DNA of 64,000 nucleotides. Origin: Flavobacteriales bacterium. GTDB taxonomy: Bacteria > Bacteroidota > Bacteroidia > Flavobacteriales_F > PHOS-HE28. The notes under the pieces are model-generated. The model was not told the DNA's origin, did no database searches, and saw only the letters and a program-made list of their open reading frames with translations. The stretch is taken from assembly GCA_016702645.1 (NCBI GenBank), contig JADJDP010000046.1, positions 1-64,000 of the forward strand. Direction: 5' to 3'. Position numbers and translations under genes: made by a program. The first letter of the stretch is position 1, and each line of letters opens with the position of its first letter. This document shows, piece after piece, positions 60,368-64,000 of this stretch.

Positions 60368-61948
60368 TCAAATATCGTAATAGCGGTTGAAGAGGCTCGT
60401 GCGCAGGGCCACGTAGATGTAGGTGCTCTGGAGATTGTCCACGTTCCGGGGAAGGTCCCTGCGCGAGCACCCGATCACGAAGCGCAGGTTGGTGTTCGGA
60501 TTGATGAGGTAGGATGCGTTCACGTCCAGGTTGAAGAGGTCGAAGGCGACAGGTCCTTCGGGTGAAGGGACCTCCACATCCGGTTCGTTCAAGCTCGTGC
60601 CGTCGTTGTACACCGGGTCGAGCCCGCGTTGGAAGTTGGCAACGTTCACCTTGCCTTGGAGCCAATAGCGCCCGAAACCGACGTCAACGATACCCACCAC
60701 TTCGTTGAACGCGGTGCCCAGCGGATGGGCCATCGCCTGTCCGGCATGCATGTATGCCTGTCGCGCGGGCGAACCCATGTACATGAAGGGAGTGGCCGTG
60801 TTGTATTCCAGCTGCACGTTCAGGTCCTTGCGCACCAGATCGAAAACACGCACCCCTGCCTGCCACGCGTAGCGTTCAGGCCCATCGGTAGCGAACTGGC
60901 CGTACACATATGCCTTGTTCGTGGCCTTCACCCGCAGATCTAGACCCACGAGGTTCTTATCGGCTTTGCCGAACCCGTTCACCAACGTGTTCACACCGAT
61001 CACCGGGTTCAGTTCGAGCGGGTCGAAGGGCTTCACACCGTCCTCATCGATCGTCTCGAACATGGTGCTTTCGAACAAACCGATCTGCGCTCGACCCAGG
61101 TCCACGGAAAGGTGATTGGATCGCCCGCGCATCCAGTAGTACAATACTTCGCTGCTCTCTCCGGTGGGCAGTCGATCGTACTTGGTTACCCCGTGCATGA
61201 GCTTGTTGTGCCAGGTGGTGTATTGCCATCGCTTGTTCGTGGGCAACACGCTGAATTGCAGGTACGGCGTGTTGAGGGCATTGTCGCTCAACAGGATGCT
61301 ACGATAGCCATGTCCGACGAAGTGTTTGCCATGTCCGAACTGGATGTTGAGCCACGCGGTAGGCGAGTACGACAGGTTCGCCTGTGACCACCCGAAATCA
61401 AGCTTGCGCCCGGAGCGGAACTTCACACGGCCTTGCCCCGGCAGAACTCCGTTCTCCAGCGCACCAAGGAACAAGTACTGCTGCACCACGGCCAGGTTCT
61501 CATGGAACATGGTCTGGAAGGAGATCTTCTTGGTGATGTTCCCGGCGATCCAGAAACCACGCGTGTTCACCACGTACTGGTTCGTGTCCGAATAGGCGGT
61601 CCGATCGCCCGGATCGTAGCCGTATTCCACGTGGATGAGCGGATCCACCGTGAGGTGGAATTCGCCTTCATCAACGATGAACAAATGCTCCTTGAAGATC
61701 TTCTCCGTGACCCAGTAGTAGTAGCGCGAGCTATCCACGCGGTGGCCCATCACGTTGGTGAGGTCGGCACGGCTTTCTATCAATGGCTTCAAGCCACTGT
61801 GGATGCGCGCGTCCAACTTCGCAGCGTTGCGCTCCACATCCATGTAGATGTCGCGCTGAAGGGGCACATCGTTCTGTTGCGCGAACCCAGGTGAGTGGGT
61901 GGCGAGCACAATGAGCGGGAGGAACGTGGGGCGAAATCGCAGGTACAT
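60368..61948 (-). CDS. Wzi/RemB-like outer-membrane beta-barrel protein (long paralogue)
   Basis: 526 residues from ATG 61948 (MYLRFRPTFLPLIVLATHSP, signal peptide ending GFAQ). The barrel shares with its paralogue the segment NIQFGHGKHFVGHGYRSILL followed by SDNALNTPYLQF, as well as LELNPVIGVNTLVNG. An N-terminal alpha-helical stretch (YMDVERNAAKLDARIHSGLK) precedes the barrel and is absent from the shorter paralogue. It ends with a YYDI aromatic terminus. Like its partner it is probably a surface-polysaccharide attachment or export barrel; RemB-type motility function is an alternative. Confidence 0.8.
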   Translation of the reverse strand: MYLRFRPTFLPLIVLATHSPGFAQQNDVPLQRDIYMDVERNAAKLDARIHSGLKPLIESRADLTNVMGHRVDSSRYYYWVTEKIFKEHLFIVDEGEFHLTVDPLIHVEYGYDPGDRTAYSDTNQYVVNTRGFWIAGNITKKISFQTMFHENLAVVQQYLFLGALENGVLPGQGRVKFRSGRKLDFGWSQANLSYSPTAWLNIQFGHGKHFVGHGYRSILLSDNALNTPYLQFSVLPTNKRWQYTTWHNKLMHGVTKYDRLPTGESSEVLYYWMRGRSNHLSVDLGRAQIGLFESTMFETIDEDGVKPFDPLELNPVIGVNTLVNGFGKADKNLVGLDLRVKATNKAYVYGQFATDGPERYAWQAGVRVFDLVRKDLNVQLEYNTATPFMYMGSPARQAYMHAGQAMAHPLGTAFNEVVGIVDVGFGRYWLQGKVNVANFQRGLDPVYNDGTSLNEPDVEVPSPEGPVAFDLFNLDVNASYLINPNTNLRFVIGCSRRDLPRNVDNLQSTYIYVALRTSLFNRYYDI

Positions 61949-61991
61949 GGAACGACGGCCGAAGGTAGCAGCCCTCGTGGACCTGAAAGGC

Positions 61992-62018
61992 GAACGCCCG
62001 GCCAAGGACCGGGCGTTC
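61992..62018 (-). terminator. Hairpin after GDP-fucose synthase gene
   Basis: GAACGCCCGG pairs perfectly with CCGGGCGTTC around a 7-base loop, 18 bases past the stop. The following - strand bases (GCCTTTC) give only a weak U-tract. Confidence 0.7.
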
Positions 62019-62036
62019 AAGAAGGTGTGCCTCCGA

Positions 62037-62975
62037 TCAGGCCTTCGCCATTTCGCTCTTCGCGAACTCGGCGTACACTGCGGTGATGCCTTCGCGCAAT
62101 CCGATGCGGTGCTTCCAGCCGAGGTTGTGCAAACGCGATACGTCCATGAGCTTGCGGGGTGTGCCGTCGGGCTTCTCCGTGTTCCACTTCAGTTCGCCGG
62201 TGTAACCCACGATGTCCTTGATCATCTCCGCGAGCTCCTTGATAGTGAGGTCCACGCCGGTGCCGATGTTCACGAACATCTCCTCGTCGTAGTTCTGCAG
62301 CAGGAAGAAACATGCGTCCGCGAGATCGTCCACGTGCAGGAACTCACGCATGGGCGACCCAGTTCCCCAAACCTCCACGCTGGGCGCGTTGGTCACCTTG
62401 GCTGTGTGGAACTTGCGGATGAGCGCAGGCAACACGTGGCTGTTGTTGAGGTCGTAGTTGTCGTTGGGGCCATACAGGTTCGTGGGCATGGCACTGATGA
62501 AGTTGCTGCCGTACTGGCGACGGTAGCTCTCGGCCAGTTTGATGCCTGCGATCTTGGCGATGGCATAGGGCTCGTTGGTCTGTTCGAGGAAACCACTGAG
62601 CAACGACTCCTCCTTCAACGGCTGCGGCGCAAGCTTCGGGTAGATGCAGGACGAACCCAGGAAGAGCAACTTCTTCGTTCCGCTCTCGTGCGCGGAATGG
62701 ATCACGTTGCTCTCGATCATCAGGTTCTCGTACAGGAACTGCGCGCGGTACACGTTGTTGGCGTGTATGCCTCCCACCTTGGCTGCAGCGAGCACCACCA
62801 CATCGGGCTTCTCGCTTTTGAAGAAGTCGCGCACGGCGCTCTGCTCTTTCAGATCGACCTCCTTGCTGGTGCGTGTAATGATGTTGTCGTATCCGTCCTT
62901 TTGCAGGCGGCGCACGATGGCTGAGCCAACCATGCCGCGGTGCCCAGCGATATAGATCTTGTCGGTCTTGTTCAT
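62037..62975 (-). CDS. fcl: GDP-L-fucose synthase
   Basis: 312 residues. It is an NADPH-dependent epimerase/reductase that turns GDP-4-keto-6-deoxymannose into GDP-L-fucose. It has the N-terminal dinucleotide fold IYIAGHRGMVGSAIVRRL and AAAKVGGIHANN. The catalytic region has LFLGSSCIYPKLAPQP and YAIAKIAGIK (YxxxK); MPTNLYGPNDNYDLNNSHVLP and GSPMREFLHVDDLADA are family signatures. It follows the GDP-mannose dehydratase gene, the preceding pathway step, with an 88-base gap filled by two REP-like hairpins. Confidence 0.95.
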   Translation of the reverse strand: MNKTDKIYIAGHRGMVGSAIVRRLQKDGYDNIITRTSKEVDLKEQSAVRDFFKSEKPDVVVLAAAKVGGIHANNVYRAQFLYENLMIESNVIHSAHESGTKKLLFLGSSCIYPKLAPQPLKEESLLSGFLEQTNEPYAIAKIAGIKLAESYRRQYGSNFISAMPTNLYGPNDNYDLNNSHVLPALIRKFHTAKVTNAPSVEVWGTGSPMREFLHVDDLADACFFLLQNYDEEMFVNIGTGVDLTIKELAEMIKDIVGYTGELKWNTEKPDGTPRKLMDVSRLHNLGWKHRIGLREGITAVYAEFAKSEMAKA

Positions 62976-62989
62976 GGGATCGATAGCAT

Positions 62990-63054
62990 GGTCGCCCTGA
63001 GCCTGCCGAAGGGCGACCGGTCTGCATGATCGTGGTTGGACAGGCTCACCACGA
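62990..63054. repeat. Pair of REP-like hairpins in opposite orientation
   Basis: Hairpin 1: GGTCGCCCT (62990-62998), 11-base loop GAGCCTGCCGA, AGGGCGACC (63010-63018). Hairpin 2: TCGTGGT (63030-63036), 11-base loop, ACCACGA (63048-63054); its loop reads GAGCCTGTCCA on the other strand. They share the loop core with the hairpin in the metH riboswitch, while the stems differ and co-vary. Confidence 0.75.
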
Positions 63055-63063
63055 CATCCGCGA

Positions 63064-64000
63064 CTATTCCTGTTCGTGCAGGATCTTGTGTCCGCCCTTC
63101 TTCAGGTACACATCGCGCTTGAAGAGATCCAGGTCGCTCGCCACCATCTCCTTCACCAGGGCCTTCAGATCGTATTTGTGTTTCCAGCCGAGCACGCGCT
63201 TGGCTTTGGAGGGGTCGCCTTCCAAGTGGTCCACTTCCGCAGGGCGGTAGTAGCGCTTGTCGATGGCCACGAGCGTCCTGCCGGTCTTCTTGTCGATGCC
63301 CTTCTCCTTCTCGCCCTTGCCCTTCCACTCGAGCTTGATGCCGACCTCCGCGAAGGCGAGGTCGATGAAGTGACGCACGGTGTAGGTCTTGCCGGTTGCG
63401 AGCACGAAGTCGTCGGGCTTGTCGGCTTGCAGCATCAGCCACATTCCTTCCACATAGTCCTTGGCATGACCCCAGTCGCGTTTGGCGTCCATGTTACCGA
63501 GGTACAAGGTCTGTTGCAGCCCGAGCTTGATCTTGGCCACTGCGCGGGTGATCTTCCGTGTTACGAAGGTCTCTCCACGCAGCGGGCTCTCGTGGTTGAA
63601 GAGGATGCCGTTGCAGGCGAAGATGCCGTAGCTCTCGCGGTAGTTCTTGGTGATCCAGAAGCCGTAGAGCTTGGCCACGCCGTAGGGGCTCTTCGGGTAG
63701 AAGGGCGTCTCTTCGTTCTGCGCGCGAGGCAAGACACCACCATACAATTCGCTGGTGCTGGCCTGGTAGAAGCGCGTCTTCTTCTCCATACCAAGGATGC
63801 GGATGGCTTCCAGGAAACGAAGCGTGCCTATACCATCGGCGTTGGCCGTGTACTCGGGCATTTCGAAGCTCACCGCCACGTGGCTCATGGCGGCGAGGTT
63901 GTAGATCTCGTCCGGCTGGATCTCCTTCACCAGACGCAGGCAATTGACACTGTCGGTGAGATCGCCGTAGTGCAAGTGGAAGGGACGACCCTTCTCGTGC
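63064..64000 (-). CDS. gmd: GDP-mannose 4,6-dehydratase (5' end outside window)
   Basis: The frame is open from the right edge; upstream of an in-frame TTG at 63975 the sequence still reads HEKGRPFHLHYGDLTDS, so the N-terminal NADP-binding part is outside. Catalytic residues are visible: the Thr/Ser in QASTSELYGG and YxxxK in YPKSPYGVAKLYGFW. GNMDAKRDWGHAKDYVEGMW and LATGKTYTVRHF are family signatures. It makes GDP-4-keto-6-deoxy-mannose, the substrate of the next gene's product. About 312 residues of the roughly 370 expected are present. Confidence 0.95.
   Translation of the reverse strand, partial: HEKGRPFHLHYGDLTDSVNCLRLVKEIQPDEIYNLAAMSHVAVSFEMPEYTANADGIGTLRFLEAIRILGMEKKTRFYQASTSELYGGVLPRAQNEETPFYPKSPYGVAKLYGFWITKNYRESYGIFACNGILFNHESPLRGETFVTRKITRAVAKIKLGLQQTLYLGNMDAKRDWGHAKDYVEGMWLMLQADKPDDFVLATGKTYTVRHFIDLAFAEVGIKLEWKGKGEKEKGIDKKTGRTLVAIDKRYYRPAEVDHLEGDPSKAKRVLGWKHKYDLKALVKEMVASDLDLFKRDVYLKKGGHKILHEQE

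Overview
The window looks like the chromosome of a GC-rich member of the Bacteroidota, probably of the Flavobacteriales type. The evidence is the -7 promoter element TAnnTTTG in front of several genes, type IX secretion cargo with type A and gliding-motility type C-termini, a TonB receptor carrying a carboxypeptidase-like N-terminal domain, a methionine synthase split into two genes, purH directly ahead of the mre/rod operon, and a Bacteroidota-style oxidase assembly cluster. No transposase, phage gene or CRISPR array is visible. Genes are dense and no gap exceeds about 300 bases.

Layout. 1-8478 (- strand): six tandem paralogues made of a signal peptide, TPR repeats and three membrane helices, with an almost invariant C-terminal block; one is decayed, one is frameshifted, and the tail of a lost seventh remains. 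8620-14428: a type IX cargo protein, a TonB-dependent receptor and a beta-helix surface lipoprotein; the last two are preceded by 11-bp-phased TTAAC half-sites. 14503-15705: a YqaA-family membrane protein and an outer-membrane barrel. 15830-23001: purH, mreB, mreC, mreD, penicillin-binding protein 2 and rodA, the cell-elongation operon. 23086-29624 (- strand): coaX, an outer-membrane protein, lptC, a small membrane protein and a CBS-domain protein, then ppiD behind its own promoter, mostly envelope biogenesis. 29697: tRNA-Phe with a strong terminator. 29814-32930: an HD hydrolase, an orphan histidine kinase and gpmI. 32934-37856: two secreted choice-of-anchor-L proteins. 38007-44774: an M20 dipeptidase, an LEA-like lipoprotein, then an operon of four genes joined by 4-base overlaps (thioredoxin-domain protein, YD-repeat protein, a 23-25-residue repeat protein, FkbM methyltransferase). 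44785-48393: tsaB, a TolC-like protein and an OmpA-family protein. 48420-52094: split metH under a SAM-I riboswitch with a visible terminator/antiterminator. 52161-53071: a methyltransferase. 53109-57604: cytochrome oxidase subunits and assembly factors with haem O synthase. 57641-64000: two Wzi/RemB-like barrels flanking a MraY/WecA-type transferase, then GDP-fucose synthase and GDP-mannose dehydratase, pointing to fucose-containing surface polysaccharide.

Sequence quality. Eight single-base indels break seven otherwise intact genes, including the normally essential mreD and penicillin-binding protein 2. Four lie in or beside short G runs. I read them as assembly or sequencing errors and annotate those genes across the break. 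The decay of the sixth TPR paralogue (internal deletion plus an amber codon) is different and looks biological.

The features most worth a second look are the TPR/three-helix array with its homogenised C-terminal block, and the SAM-I riboswitch whose P4 stem carries a copy of a dispersed REP-like hairpin found again at 62990-63054.
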